A stretch of DNA of 42,840 nt. It comes from an uncultured bacterium. GTDB taxonomy: Bacteria > Bacillota_I > Bacilli_A > RF39 > UBA660. Shown here piece after piece: positions 1 to 8,352 of the stretch; position 1 is the first letter of the stretch; each line of letters opens with the position of its first letter. The stretch spans positions 1 to 42,840 of the forward strand of contig CASFPB010000012.1 of NCBI GenBank assembly GCA_949296605.1, read 5' to 3'. A program made the translations under genes and the position numbers. The notes below the pieces were generated by a model. The model was not told the origin of the DNA and ran no database searches. It saw only the letters and a list, made by a program, of their open reading frames with translations.

Positions 1-42
1 TATTATTATTTATTTAATTACTTTAAAAATTTATTAATAGTT

Positions 43-73
43 AAAGTGTTGGTTGTTTTCAACACTTTTTTTG
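43..73 (+). terminator. Intrinsic terminator of an upstream gene
   Basis: A 9-bp perfect stem (43-51 with 60-68) is followed by a T-rich run through 72. It most likely ends a + strand gene lying left of the window. Confidence 0.8.
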
Positions 74-111
74 TTTAGATCGTTAATTACTGTAAACAAA
101 TTGTAAAACCA

Positions 112-141
112 TTGACAATCCAAAAATAATTGAATTATAAT
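112..141 (+). promoter_or_regulatory. Sigma-A-type promoter for the FIST gene
   Basis: A consensus TTGACA (112-117) and TATAAT (136-141) are separated by 18 bp, about 50 bp upstream of the FIST start codon. It probably drives the FIST-aldehyde dehydrogenase pair. Confidence 0.8.
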
Positions 142-190
142 ATATTTAAGCTAGGATAGCTGATAACCTAAGTGGTTTAAGGAGGGAAAA

Positions 191-1363
191 ATGTTAAAAA
201 CTAAAGTTGGTTATAGTGAAAATGTTGATGCATATGCATCAGGTGTTGAAACAGCTACAATGGCAAATGTAATTGATAATCCACAAGTAGGCTTATTATT
301 TACAAGCTGTGTTCAAGACCAAAACGAATTAATGAAAGGTGCAAAAAGTGTATTAGGTAATGTTCCTATAATTGGATGTACATCATCAGCAGCATTGTGC
401 ACACAAGATGGTTACTTGAATAAAGAAACTGGATATTCTGGAATGATGCTTTTTGGCGGTGATGTAGAAGTTGTAGTTGCTGGTTCTAAAAAAACTGAAG
501 AAAGTGCTAGAGAAATCGGTCAAAGAATTGCTAAGGAAGCAGTTAGTAAACGTAAAGGCGAAGATAAAGAACCAGATTTCTTCTTTATGAGTGCAAGTCC
601 TGCTAATGAAGAAGAATATTTAAAAGGAATTCAAGATGTTATTGGAAATATTCCTGTATTTGGTGGTTCAGCAGCTGATAATACTGTTGAAGGAAAATGG
701 AGCTTACTAAATGATGGTGAAGCTTTTGCAGACGGATGTGTTTTAGCTATATTTTATACTGATAGTAAAATGTCTAACATATATACAGGAGCATATCATG
801 AAACTAATAACTCTGGTATAATTACAAAAATTGCTGGAAGTAGAACATTAGTAGAAATAGATCATGAACCAGCATTAAAGAAATATGCTGAATGGACTAA
901 TCAAAAAGTTGAAGACTTAATGGGAGGAAATCTACTTACTGCTACAATATGTGCACCACTTGGAGTAAAAGATCCAATAGGTAAAGTTACAGCTGTTCGT
1001 CACCCAATGAATGGTAATGAAGATTTATCAATGAATATAGGAGCAGATTTAGCAGTAAATACAGCAGTTATTCAACTATCTAATTCTCCAGAAGGAATTT
1101 TGAAGGCAAATGCAGAAACAATAGCTAAATTAAATGATTTAATGGGTGAAAATATTAACTCATATTTCTTAGTTCATTGCGGTGGTCGTCGTTTGGGATT
1201 AGCCTTAGCTAATATTGAAGATAAAATATATCCAGAAGTTAAGAAAGCCATTCCAAATAAAGAATTTTTAATGGTATTTACATTTGGTGAATATGGACAA
1301 GGAGATCACTCATCTAATACAGTTGGAGGTTTATCACTTTCATATACTGGATTTGGTGAATAG
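191..1363 (+). CDS. FIST domain-containing sensory protein
   Basis: The 390-residue product resembles stand-alone FIST proteins (FIST_N then FIST_C), predicted small-ligand sensor domains usually found attached to signalling outputs. The N-terminal half carries the FIST_N signatures (a GCTSSA turn near residue 62 and GGSAAD near 158); the C-terminal half runs to a conserved HCGGRR segment near residue 329 and a GEYG motif near 366. There is no signal peptide, membrane helix or output domain, so it is a soluble cytoplasmic protein. A GGAGG at 181-185 sits ideally before the ATG. The next gene, an aldehyde dehydrogenase, begins 21 bp downstream with its own RBS and no terminator between, so the two are probably co-transcribed. 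Ligand sensing is inferred from the family; the ligand is unknown. Confidence 0.85.
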   Translation: MLKTKVGYSENVDAYASGVETATMANVIDNPQVGLLFTSCVQDQNELMKGAKSVLGNVPIIGCTSSAALCTQDGYLNKETGYSGMMLFGGDVEVVVAGSKKTEESAREIGQRIAKEAVSKRKGEDKEPDFFFMSASPANEEEYLKGIQDVIGNIPVFGGSAADNTVEGKWSLLNDGEAFADGCVLAIFYTDSKMSNIYTGAYHETNNSGIITKIAGSRTLVEIDHEPALKKYAEWTNQKVEDLMGGNLLTATICAPLGVKDPIGKVTAVRHPMNGNEDLSMNIGADLAVNTAVIQLSNSPEGILKANAETIAKLNDLMGENINSYFLVHCGGRRLGLALANIEDKIYPEVKKAIPNKEFLMVFTFGEYGQGDHSSNTVGGLSLSYTGFGE

Positions 1364-1384
1364 TTAGAATAAAAAGGAGAAATA

Positions 1385-2821
1385 ATGAAAAGTTTAATAG
1401 GATCAAGTTGGAGAGATTCAAGCGATGGAAAATTTATTGAAGTCAAAAATCCTGCAACTAATGAACTGGTAGATACAGTGCCAAGCCTAACTACTGCTGA
1501 TGTAGAAGAAGCAATTAAATATGCTTATGACCATCAAAAAGAATGGGAAAATTTATCAGTAGTTGCTAGATGTGAAATATTATCAAAATTTGCAGTTTTA
1601 GTAGAAAAAAACAAAGATGAACTTGCAAAACTTTTGTCTGACGAAACTGGTAAACCAATTAAAGAAGCTTATAATGAAATAGCAAATATCCAAATTGGTG
1701 TTCCAGCATATGTAGAAAAAGTTAAACATGAATATGGAAATATTATATATCGTGGAACTGAAAAAGGACAAGAAAATACTATACAATATACAATACAACA
1801 ACCATTAGGGGTAGTAGTAGCTATAATTCCATTTAATTTTCCAAGTGATATTTTTATAAATAAGATACCACCAGCATTATTAATGGGAAATGCTTGTATT
1901 TTAAAACCAGCAAGTGCTAATCCCCTTACACTTACTAGATATGTGGAATTATTAGTTGAAGCAGGCGTTCCAGCTGGTATAATTTCGGTTGTTCATGGTT
2001 CTGGATCAGTTGTAGGGAAAGCACTTACTAGTAGTAAATTAGTAAACATGGTAAGTCTTACCGGATCAACAGCAGCTGGAATTGATGCCGCTAAAAATTG
2101 TGCAGAACATTGTGCTCATAGTTCATTAGAATTAGGTGGAAATGATGCGTTCATAATTTGTGCTGATGGAGATATTGATTTAGCTGTTGAAGAAACTGTA
2201 TGGGGAAGACTTTACAATACTGGACAAGTTTGTTGTGCAAGTAAAAGATTTTTAGTTGAAAATTCTGTTAAAGATGAATTTATTAATAAAATGATTGCAA
2301 AAATTAAAACATTAAAAGTTGGTATGCCAAGTGAGATGGATACTGATATCGGATGCTTAATTAGTGAAGAAGCTGCAATTGAAGTAGAAAAACAAGTTAA
2401 TAAAACAGTTGAAGAAGGTGCAAAAATTGCCTATGGTGGAAGAAGAAAAGGTGCATTTTATGAACCAACTATTTTAGATAATGTAACTAAGGATATGGAA
2501 GTTGCTAAAGACATGGAAATTTTTGGACCAATTATTCCTGTAATTGGTTTTGATACAATTGAAGAAGCAGTTAAAATAGCAAATCAATCTATTTATGGGT
2601 TATCAGGTTCTATTGTTACACGTGATTTTAATAAAGCTATTAAAGTTAGTGAACAAATGGAATGCGGTGGATTTGTTATAAATGGTGCAAGTTTCTTTAG
2701 ATCATTTGAACAACCATTTGGTGGTTGGAAATATTCTGGAATAGGAAATGAAGGAATAATGACAACATTAAAAGAAATGTCTAGAACAAAGACAGTTATA
2801 TTAAAAAATGTTACAAAATAA
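1385..2821 (+). CDS. NAD(P)-dependent aldehyde dehydrogenase
   Basis: A 478-residue member of the aldehyde dehydrogenase superfamily, which oxidises aldehydes to carboxylates with NAD(P). Visible landmarks are PFNFP (about 149-153, with the oxyanion Asn), KPAS (about 174-177, cofactor-binding Lys), the GST turn near 227, LELGGND with the general-base Glu near 249, and NTGQVCC with the nucleophilic Cys near 283. Length is normal and no key residue is missing. It resembles the succinate-semialdehyde/lactaldehyde branch, but the substrate cannot be read from sequence. It follows the FIST gene closely and precedes a short-chain dehydrogenase; a hairpin at 2825-2850 probably reduces transcription into the latter. 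A trio of sensor, ALDH and SDR suggests a small inducible carbonyl-handling unit, which is inference. Confidence 0.93.
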   Translation: MKSLIGSSWRDSSDGKFIEVKNPATNELVDTVPSLTTADVEEAIKYAYDHQKEWENLSVVARCEILSKFAVLVEKNKDELAKLLSDETGKPIKEAYNEIANIQIGVPAYVEKVKHEYGNIIYRGTEKGQENTIQYTIQQPLGVVVAIIPFNFPSDIFINKIPPALLMGNACILKPASANPLTLTRYVELLVEAGVPAGIISVVHGSGSVVGKALTSSKLVNMVSLTGSTAAGIDAAKNCAEHCAHSSLELGGNDAFIICADGDIDLAVEETVWGRLYNTGQVCCASKRFLVENSVKDEFINKMIAKIKTLKVGMPSEMDTDIGCLISEEAAIEVEKQVNKTVEEGAKIAYGGRRKGAFYEPTILDNVTKDMEVAKDMEIFGPIIPVIGFDTIEEAVKIANQSIYGLSGSIVTRDFNKAIKVSEQMECGGFVINGASFFRSFEQPFGGWKYSGIGNEGIMTTLKEMSRTKTVILKNVTK

Positions 2822-2824
2822 TTT

Positions 2825-2853
2825 AAAAGGCAAGTAACTTCTTGCCTTTTATT
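2825..2853 (+). terminator. Hairpin terminator between the ALDH and SDR genes
   Basis: A perfect 10-bp stem (2825-2834 with 2841-2850) with a 6-nt loop starts 3 bp after the ALDH stop and ends in TTTT. The T-tract is short, so termination may be partial. It covers the upstream alternative start of the next gene. Confidence 0.7.
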
Positions 2854-2871
2854 AATATAAGGAGAGATAAA

Positions 2872-3630
2872 ATGTTTGATTATAAAAATAGAGTAGTAGT
2901 AATGACTGGTGCATCATCTGGATTAGGAAAGCAAATGGCTAAAGGGTTTGCTCAAATGGGGGCAAATATAGTATTGATGGCTAGAAGAATAGAAAGATTA
3001 GAAGATTTTGCTGAAGAAATAAAAAGTATGGGAGTTGAAGCATTACCAATAAAATGTGATGTTACTAATGTCGATGAGATAAATAAAGCAGCAAAACTAG
3101 TTGAAGAAAAGTTTGGCAAAGTTGATGTATTAGTAAATTGTGCTGGAAGTGCTAAAAATAATGGCGTATTAAATATGACTGATGAAGAATGGCAATTTAC
3201 AATTGATACGGATATGAATAGTGTATTTTATGTAACACGTGCTTTTGCAAATATAATGAAAAAAAATAACTATGGTCGTATTATAAATATTGCATCAATG
3301 TATGGTATGGTTGGAAATATGGCAATGGATACAGTTGCATATCACACAAGTAAAGGTGGAGTAATAAACTTTACTAGAGCAGTTGCTGCAGAACTTGCAA
3401 AATATGGAATTACATGTAATGCAATTTGTCCGGGATATTTTGATACTGAACTTACACATGATACGCTAGTTACTGATGAATTTACACAATATATGAAATC
3501 TACTGTTCCTGTTGGAAGATATGGTCATGAAGGAGAACTTAATGCTGGTGCTATATTTTTAGGAAGTAGTGAAGCAAGCTATGTTACTGGGGTAATACTT
3601 CCTATAGATGGCGGATATACAGCTGTTTAG
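2872..3630 (+). CDS. Short-chain dehydrogenase/reductase (SDR)
   Basis: A 252-residue classical SDR, an NAD(P)(H)-dependent oxidoreductase with a Rossmann fold. The cofactor loop TGASSGLG is at residues 12-19, NCAG at 89-92, the catalytic Asn near 116, Ser near 142 and the Y157-x3-K161 pair. The C-terminus ends in IDGG as in 3-oxoacyl-ACP reductase-like SDRs. Basic residues after beta-2 (ARR, 37-39) suggest NADP(H) preference, which is inference. I place the start at the ATG at 2872 because AAGGAGAG (2859-2866) is correctly spaced; an upstream TTG at 2842 would begin inside the terminator hairpin. The substrate is unknown; the upstream aldehyde dehydrogenase suggests related carbonyl chemistry. 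Confidence 0.92.
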   Translation: MFDYKNRVVVMTGASSGLGKQMAKGFAQMGANIVLMARRIERLEDFAEEIKSMGVEALPIKCDVTNVDEINKAAKLVEEKFGKVDVLVNCAGSAKNNGVLNMTDEEWQFTIDTDMNSVFYVTRAFANIMKKNNYGRIINIASMYGMVGNMAMDTVAYHTSKGGVINFTRAVAAELAKYGITCNAICPGYFDTELTHDTLVTDEFTQYMKSTVPVGRYGHEGELNAGAIFLGSSEASYVTGVILPIDGGYTAV

Positions 3631-3940
3631 TTGAAAAAATATAATTATTTCATTAATGTTTATATTAATCAAAAATGTATTAAATCAGTTATGAAATAAT
3701 TTTTAAGAGGCAATTAAATTGCTTCTTTTTAATTTACATAATAGAATTGTTTTTATTTAATAAACGAAGAAGTATTTAAACATTAAAAATATTATAAATA
3801 ATTCAGTTTTAATTTCATTTGATGAAATTGGAATTTATTTTTTCATTTCACAAATTTCAAAATAAACTAAGATAAAAAAATAATCTCTTTTCAAATTTTA
3901 AAAAAGAATATATAATTTAATATAGTAAAAGGAGTTCAAA
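3631..3940. other. 310-bp AT-rich intergenic region
   Basis: It contains the SDR terminator (3705-3732), short AT-rich inverted repeats around 3810-3830, and a TATAAT at 3911-3916 followed by AAAGGAG (3927-3933) serving the HNH gene. I see no coding potential or recognisable RNA. Confidence 0.6.
3705..3732 (+). terminator. Intrinsic terminator after the SDR gene
   Basis: A 9-bp stem with one G-U pair (agaggcaat with attgcttct) and a 3-nt loop is followed by TTTTTAATTT. It closes the FIST-ALDH-SDR group. Confidence 0.75.
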
Positions 3941-4774
3941 ATGAAGTTACCAGATTTTCTTTTATTAGGTTCAATATGTATATTATATGGTATTGCAGTT
4001 TATTATATAATAAAAAAGGTTAATGTATATTTAGTTAAAAAAAATAATAAAATAATTGAACGTATAGAAAATATAAATAATAATTATAAATCATTATTTT
4101 ATACTCTAGATACAGATTACGAATTTGAATTTGAATGCAATTCATTACAAAAATATAAAAATAACAATAACAATAATTCGATTTTTAATTATTTAAGTAA
4201 TATTATTAGTAATAATCAAAGTTATTGGCAAAATTTGATAAATTTATTAAATCAAAATAAAATTTTATATCAGAAATACAAAACGAATATTTTTTTAACA
4301 AAAGAAAAATATTCTGGATTAGGTTATAAAAAAAATAAATATATATTTTTATCTAAAAAAAATTATTTAAAAATTGAAGACTTTTTATGTAAAAGGACAA
4401 CTATTGATTTGCCAATTAAAATTAATATTAAAATTGTAATTTTTTATGTTTCTCCAGCTGGAAGAAATAAATATTTTACTGATTATAATGGAGATGAAAA
4501 AACAGTAATAGATGTGTTAAAGTATTTAGATGAAAAAGCAAACTATGAACAAACAAAAGAATATCAAAGATTAATTTTAACACCTAAAAAAAGATATGAA
4601 ATATTAAAAAGAGATAATTTTAAATGTCAAATATGTGGTAGGACACAAGCAGATGGTGTGAAATTAGAAGTAGACCATATAATTCCCATATCAAAAGGTG
4701 GGAAAACAGTTGAAGAAAATTTAAGAACTCTTTGTCATGATTGTAATATAGGAAAAAGTGATAAATTGGAATAA
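3941..4774 (+). CDS. Membrane-anchored HNH endonuclease-family protein
   Basis: A 277-residue protein with one N-terminal membrane helix (about residues 6-24), an asparagine-rich middle, and a C-terminal HNH domain (about 218-277). The nuclease signatures are clear: a zinc-knuckle pair C229-x2-C232, the core DH at 245-246 in VDHIIPISKGG, N260, and the second knuckle C265-x2-C268 followed by N269. The membrane anchor puts the nuclease at the inner face or outside; a basic cluster after the helix favours a cytoplasmic C-terminus. The middle domain with a YVSPAGR motif (near 170) is unrecognised. It has its own promoter (TATAAT 3911-3916) and AAAGGAG RBS, and stands with the HD gene as an island between metabolic and core genes. 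Defence or mobile-element nuclease activity is possible but not shown. Confidence 0.85.
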   Translation: MKLPDFLLLGSICILYGIAVYYIIKKVNVYLVKKNNKIIERIENINNNYKSLFYTLDTDYEFEFECNSLQKYKNNNNNNSIFNYLSNIISNNQSYWQNLINLLNQNKILYQKYKTNIFLTKEKYSGLGYKKNKYIFLSKKNYLKIEDFLCKRTTIDLPIKINIKIVIFYVSPAGRNKYFTDYNGDEKTVIDVLKYLDEKANYEQTKEYQRLILTPKKRYEILKRDNFKCQICGRTQADGVKLEVDHIIPISKGGKTVEENLRTLCHDCNIGKSDKLE

Positions 4775-4925
4775 AATATAATTCAAATAATAATAGATTA
4801 TAGTATTTTTAAAATTGAATAAATTGTTATATATAATAATTCTTGTCATTAAATTAGTGTAAAATAAACAAAATTAGTTCAAAAATATTAAAAAAGTGAT
4901 ATAATTTATTAATGTGAGGTTATAA

Positions 4926-5414
4926 ATGACAATTAATAAAGAAGTAGAATTTAACAATATAGTTAGTGATATATTAAAAAACGAGGCTTTTATAGAATTG
5001 AAATATGAAATTCATCATGGAATATCAAGACTAGATCATTCATTAAATGTTGCTCGTCTTACATATAATACTTGTAAAAAAATGAAGGTAAAAAATTATA
5101 AAGAAATAACTAGGGCTGCATTATTACACGACTTTTTTAAAAGTTCAGAAGTAAACGGCAACAGTTTTATTAATCATCCGAAAAAAGCACTTGATAATTC
5201 TAAAAATAATTTTGAAATATCAAGTATACAAGAAAATATAATAGTTTCACATATGTTTCCAATGACTAAAACTATTCCTAAAAACATAGGGAGTTGGATA
5301 GTTACAATATCAGATAAAGCTGTAGCTTTTTATGAATGTGCAAAATATAAAGCACCATTAACAATTGGAGCCGCATTTATATTTTTTGTTAATTTTTGCT
5401 TTATTCAAAGGTAG
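4926..5414 (+). CDS. HD-domain phosphohydrolase with C-terminal membrane helix
   Basis: A 162-residue HD-superfamily metal-dependent phosphohydrolase. The metal-binding set is visible: H38 in RLDHSLNVARL, H68-D69 in ALLHDFF, H84 and H109 as candidate additional ligands, and D130 in TISDKAVA. The last ~18 residues (about 144-160) are strongly hydrophobic and form a probable C-terminal membrane anchor, leaving the HD domain in the cytosol. Substrate is unknown; HD proteins cleave phosphomonoesters or (cyclic) nucleotides. The start is supported by GAGG (4916-4919), and a TATAAT at 4900-4905 suggests its own promoter. A terminator hairpin begins at its stop codon. It follows the HNH gene by 151 bp; any functional link is only positional. 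Confidence 0.82.
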   Translation: MTINKEVEFNNIVSDILKNEAFIELKYEIHHGISRLDHSLNVARLTYNTCKKMKVKNYKEITRAALLHDFFKSSEVNGNSFINHPKKALDNSKNNFEISSIQENIIVSHMFPMTKTIPKNIGSWIVTISDKAVAFYECAKYKAPLTIGAAFIFFVNFCFIQR

Positions 5415-5443
5415 TATAGTGTTTAAAAACATTATACTTTTTT
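5413..5443 (+). terminator. Intrinsic terminator after the HD gene
   Basis: A stem of up to 12 bp (5413-5424 with 5427-5438, one G-U) is followed by TTTTTT. The HD stop codon (5412-5414) overlaps the stem base. Confidence 0.8.
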
Positions 5444-5502
5444 CATATATTTATTTTTTTAATTAATTATGATATTATTAAAAAAATAAGGGAAGTGAAA
5501 AA

Positions 5503-7506
5503 TTGAGCAAAATAGATAATGAAATAATAAATAGTATTAAAGTTTTAGCATTGGATATGATTAATAAAGCTGGTAGTGGTCATCCTGGAATAGTTTTGGG
5601 AGCAGCTCCAATGCTTTATGCACTTTATAAGGATCATCTAAAAATTATACCTAGTAAAGCAAATTGGATTAATCGTGATCGATTTGTAATGTCTGCAGGA
5701 CATGGCTCTGCATTATTATATTCAATGCTTTATCATGCTGGTTATGATATAGATATTGAAGAAATTAAACATTTTAGAGAATTAAGTTCGTTAACACCAG
5801 GTCATCCTGAATATCGAGTTACACCAGGAGTGGATGCATCAACTGGACCATTAGGGCAAGGTATTGGAATAGCAGTTGGTATGGCTATGGCTGAAAGGTA
5901 TTTAAATACAATATCAAATATTGAGAAAAAAAATAGTGAAATTATAGATTATTATACATATTGCTTATGTGGTGATGGAGATTTAATGGAAGGTATTAGT
6001 TATGAGGCATTATCATTTGCTAGTACTCAAAATTTAAACAAGTTAATTTTGCTTTATGATTATAATAAAGTGAGTCTTGATAGTAAAACTGATATTACTT
6101 TTACAGAAGATATATTTATAAGATTTGAAGCATTGGATTTTAATATTATTGATGTAAAAAATGGCAATGATTATAATGAAATATCTAAAGCAATAAGAAT
6201 AGCCAAAAAAAGTAAAAGACCATCAATAATAATATGTCATACAACAATAGGAAAGGATTCTATTCTTGAAGGAACTAATAAAGTTCATGGTAAACCTTTA
6301 AGTAGTGAAGACATAAAAAATATAAAAATTAAATATAAAATAGAAACTGAAGCATTTAATGTAGATAATAAGCTACTATTGAATTTACAATCTAATATTA
6401 ATAATCGGGTTGGCCCAATTTATAAAAAATGGGAAGAAGAATTTTCAGAAATTAAAGAAAGCGAAAATATTGGTTTAAATATGATGCTAAATTTACTTGA
6501 AAGAAATGCATTTGTGATAGATTTTGATGATACAAAATTTAAAATAAGTAGTGAGTATTGTGAAGAATTAAGGGAAAGTAATCATAAAATTATGAATTTT
6601 ATATCTCCTAAAAGCCCATTTTTTCTAGGTGGCTCTGCCGATTTATCATCATCTTGTAAAACAAATTTAGATAAATCTAGTATCCAAAGTGATGAAAATA
6701 GAATTGGAAAAAATATTTATTTTGGAGTTAGAGAACATGCTATGGGAGCAATATTAAATGGTATGGCATTATCTAATTTAAAAGTTTTTGGTTCAACATT
6801 TTTAGCATTTAGTGATTATTTAAAACCTGCGATAAGAATGTCTGCATTAATGAATTTGCCAGTTACATATATTTTTACGCATGATTCTGTTTATGTAGGT
6901 CAAGATGGTCCAACCCATGAGCCGGTAGAACAACTAACAATGCTTAGAACTATACCAAATTTTATAACTTTTAGGCCTGCAGATATAAATGAAATAATGG
7001 GGTCATGGGAATATATTTTAAAAAATAATTGTGCTACTGCGTTAATTATTAGTAAAGAAAAGAGAAATAAAAATAAAAATACTAATGCAAAATTTGTTAA
7101 GTATGGTGCTTATATGATTAGAAAAGAAAAGTATCGACTTGATGGAATTATAATTGCTACTGGTTCTGAGGTGGAAATGGCAATGGATATAGCAAAAGAA
7201 TTATTTACAATGGGGATAGATGTTAGAGTTGTATCTATGCCATCAATGGAATTATTTTTGAAACAAAATTCTAAATATGAAGAACAATTATTACCTAAAG
7301 AGGTTCCAACTTTTGTAATTGAAGCTGGCTCTAGTTTAATATGGAATCGATTTGCAAGTAAACCTGAATATATATTTGGAGTTAATAAGTTTGGTATGAG
7401 TGGAAAAACAGATGAATTAATTAAATATTTAAAAATAGATAAAAATACTATATTAGAAAAAATTGCAAATTATTTAGCAAAAGATATAAATATCGACATA
7501 ATTTAA
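5503..7506 (+). CDS. tkt: Transketolase
   Basis: A 667-residue thiamine-diphosphate transketolase, which moves two-carbon ketol units in the non-oxidative pentose phosphate pathway. Length is typical. The substrate loop GSGHPG is at 24-29, GHGSALLYS near 67-75, the ThDP motif begins GDGD at 157-160 and ends with N188, and the catalytic glutamate region REHAMGA lies in the pyrimidine domain near 411. The initiator is TTG at 5503, preceded by GGAAGTG (5490s); no upstream ATG is in frame. The following genes, sirA-like and yneF, reproduce the Bacillus tkt-yneE-yneF order, a strong orthology argument. I see no strong terminator before the sirA-like gene 44 bp downstream. Confidence 0.96.
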   Translation: MSKIDNEIINSIKVLALDMINKAGSGHPGIVLGAAPMLYALYKDHLKIIPSKANWINRDRFVMSAGHGSALLYSMLYHAGYDIDIEEIKHFRELSSLTPGHPEYRVTPGVDASTGPLGQGIGIAVGMAMAERYLNTISNIEKKNSEIIDYYTYCLCGDGDLMEGISYEALSFASTQNLNKLILLYDYNKVSLDSKTDITFTEDIFIRFEALDFNIIDVKNGNDYNEISKAIRIAKKSKRPSIIICHTTIGKDSILEGTNKVHGKPLSSEDIKNIKIKYKIETEAFNVDNKLLLNLQSNINNRVGPIYKKWEEEFSEIKESENIGLNMMLNLLERNAFVIDFDDTKFKISSEYCEELRESNHKIMNFISPKSPFFLGGSADLSSSCKTNLDKSSIQSDENRIGKNIYFGVREHAMGAILNGMALSNLKVFGSTFLAFSDYLKPAIRMSALMNLPVTYIFTHDSVYVGQDGPTHEPVEQLTMLRTIPNFITFRPADINEIMGSWEYILKNNCATALIISKEKRNKNKNTNAKFVKYGAYMIRKEKYRLDGIIIATGSEVEMAMDIAKELFTMGIDVRVVSMPSMELFLKQNSKYEEQLLPKEVPTFVIEAGSSLIWNRFASKPEYIFGVNKFGMSGKTDELIKYLKIDKNTILEKIANYLAKDINIDII

Positions 7507-7550
7507 CAAATTATTTATAAATTGTTTGATATCATTACTTTGGTGATGAA

Positions 7551-7967
7551 ATGAGGACTTTTTATGTTTTTAAAATTAATAGAGAAATGACTTTACTAAT
7601 GAAAGAATCTCCCTATAATTTGTTCAAATCTCTTGAAGGAATTTATTTACTTGATAAAACAAGTGTTGGTTATGGAAAAGATTTGTTAGATCAAATAATT
7701 ACTCCAATAGATAAAATGAAATATAATAGATTAATATATGATAAAAATAAAGATAATGATTTTTATATGAAAATAGGGGATAATCATAAAATTATTAATA
7801 AATATAGAAAAGAAGAAACAAATATTCAAATAAAGAATAGTCATATATTATTAAAAACTAATATAATAAATAAAAATATTCGTAAATATTTGCCATTAAA
7901 TGAACTCTTTGCATGTGACTTTGAAAATAAAGATTATTTTTGGTTAGAAGAATTAGTTAGATTATAA
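7551..7967 (+). CDS. sirA: SirA-like sporulation inhibitor of replication
   Basis: A 138-residue soluble protein matching the SirA (YneE) pattern: an N-terminal YVFKINRE strand, a PYNLFKSL helix, a QIITPID segment (near 48-54) corresponding to the family QI-x2-IT-x-PI region, and a C-terminal acidic-aromatic ending (CDFENKDYFWL, near 122-132) like the family AMDF...YGWL. In Bacillus SirA binds DnaA domain I and stops new replication rounds at sporulation entry. The gene lies exactly where sirA lies in Bacillus, between tkt and yneF. GGTGAT (7540-7545) sets the ATG. Identity is by pattern plus synteny, and residue-level similarity is low, so its function in this organism is inferred. Confidence 0.75.
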   Translation: MRTFYVFKINREMTLLMKESPYNLFKSLEGIYLLDKTSVGYGKDLLDQIITPIDKMKYNRLIYDKNKDNDFYMKIGDNHKIINKYRKEETNIQIKNSHILLKTNIINKNIRKYLPLNELFACDFENKDYFWLEELVRL

Positions 7968-8019
7968 GTTGTTAAAAATAAAATTATATAGTAAAATAAA
8001 TTTATAGGGAGTGATTATT

Positions 8020-8232
8020 ATGGATTGGCAATTAATACTCTATTTATTTATAGGAATAATTATAGGAATAATAATAGGATTTTTAATTACTAGAATGTTA
8101 TTTAAAAAACAATTAGAAAAAAATCCTCCGATAAATGAAAAAATGATTGAAGTTATGATGAGTAGTATGGGAAGAAAGCCTAGTCAAAAACAAGTTAGAC
8201 AAGTAATGCAACAAATGAATAGATTTAAATAA
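8020..8232 (+). CDS. yneF: YneF family small membrane protein (UPF0154)
   Basis: A 70-residue protein with one N-terminal transmembrane helix (about residues 4-26, Ile/Gly-rich) and a basic helical tail ending in the conserved block KMIEVMMSSMGRKPSQ and QVRQVMQQMN of the UPF0154/YneF family. Function is not known; it is widely conserved in Bacilli and Mollicutes. The ATG at 8020 is chosen over the GTG at 8011 because GGGAGTG (8007-8013) is the Shine-Dalgarno and includes that GTG. Position after tkt and sirA matches Bacillus. Confidence 0.92.
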   Translation: MDWQLILYLFIGIIIGIIIGFLITRMLFKKQLEKNPPINEKMIEVMMSSMGRKPSQKQVRQVMQQMNRFK

Positions 8233-8352
8233 ATTTTGTTTATTGCAAAACTTGTTTTTTTTTATATAAAGTGTAAATTTTTTGCAAAATTATTTACATT
8301 TTATGCATATTTTGATAATATGAAAATATAAGAATAAAGAGGTGTATTTAAT

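Noticed and set aside
2842-2871. Upstream TTG start for the SDR
   Set aside because: It lies inside the terminator hairpin and has no RBS; the ATG at 2872 is well placed after AAGGAGAG.
3805-3835. A/T inverted repeats as an operator
   Set aside because: Pure A/T sequence in a very AT-rich background; short palindromes are expected by chance.
8225-8260. Terminator after yneF
   Set aside because: There is a long T-run, but only a 4-5 bp weak stem before it; not strong enough to list.
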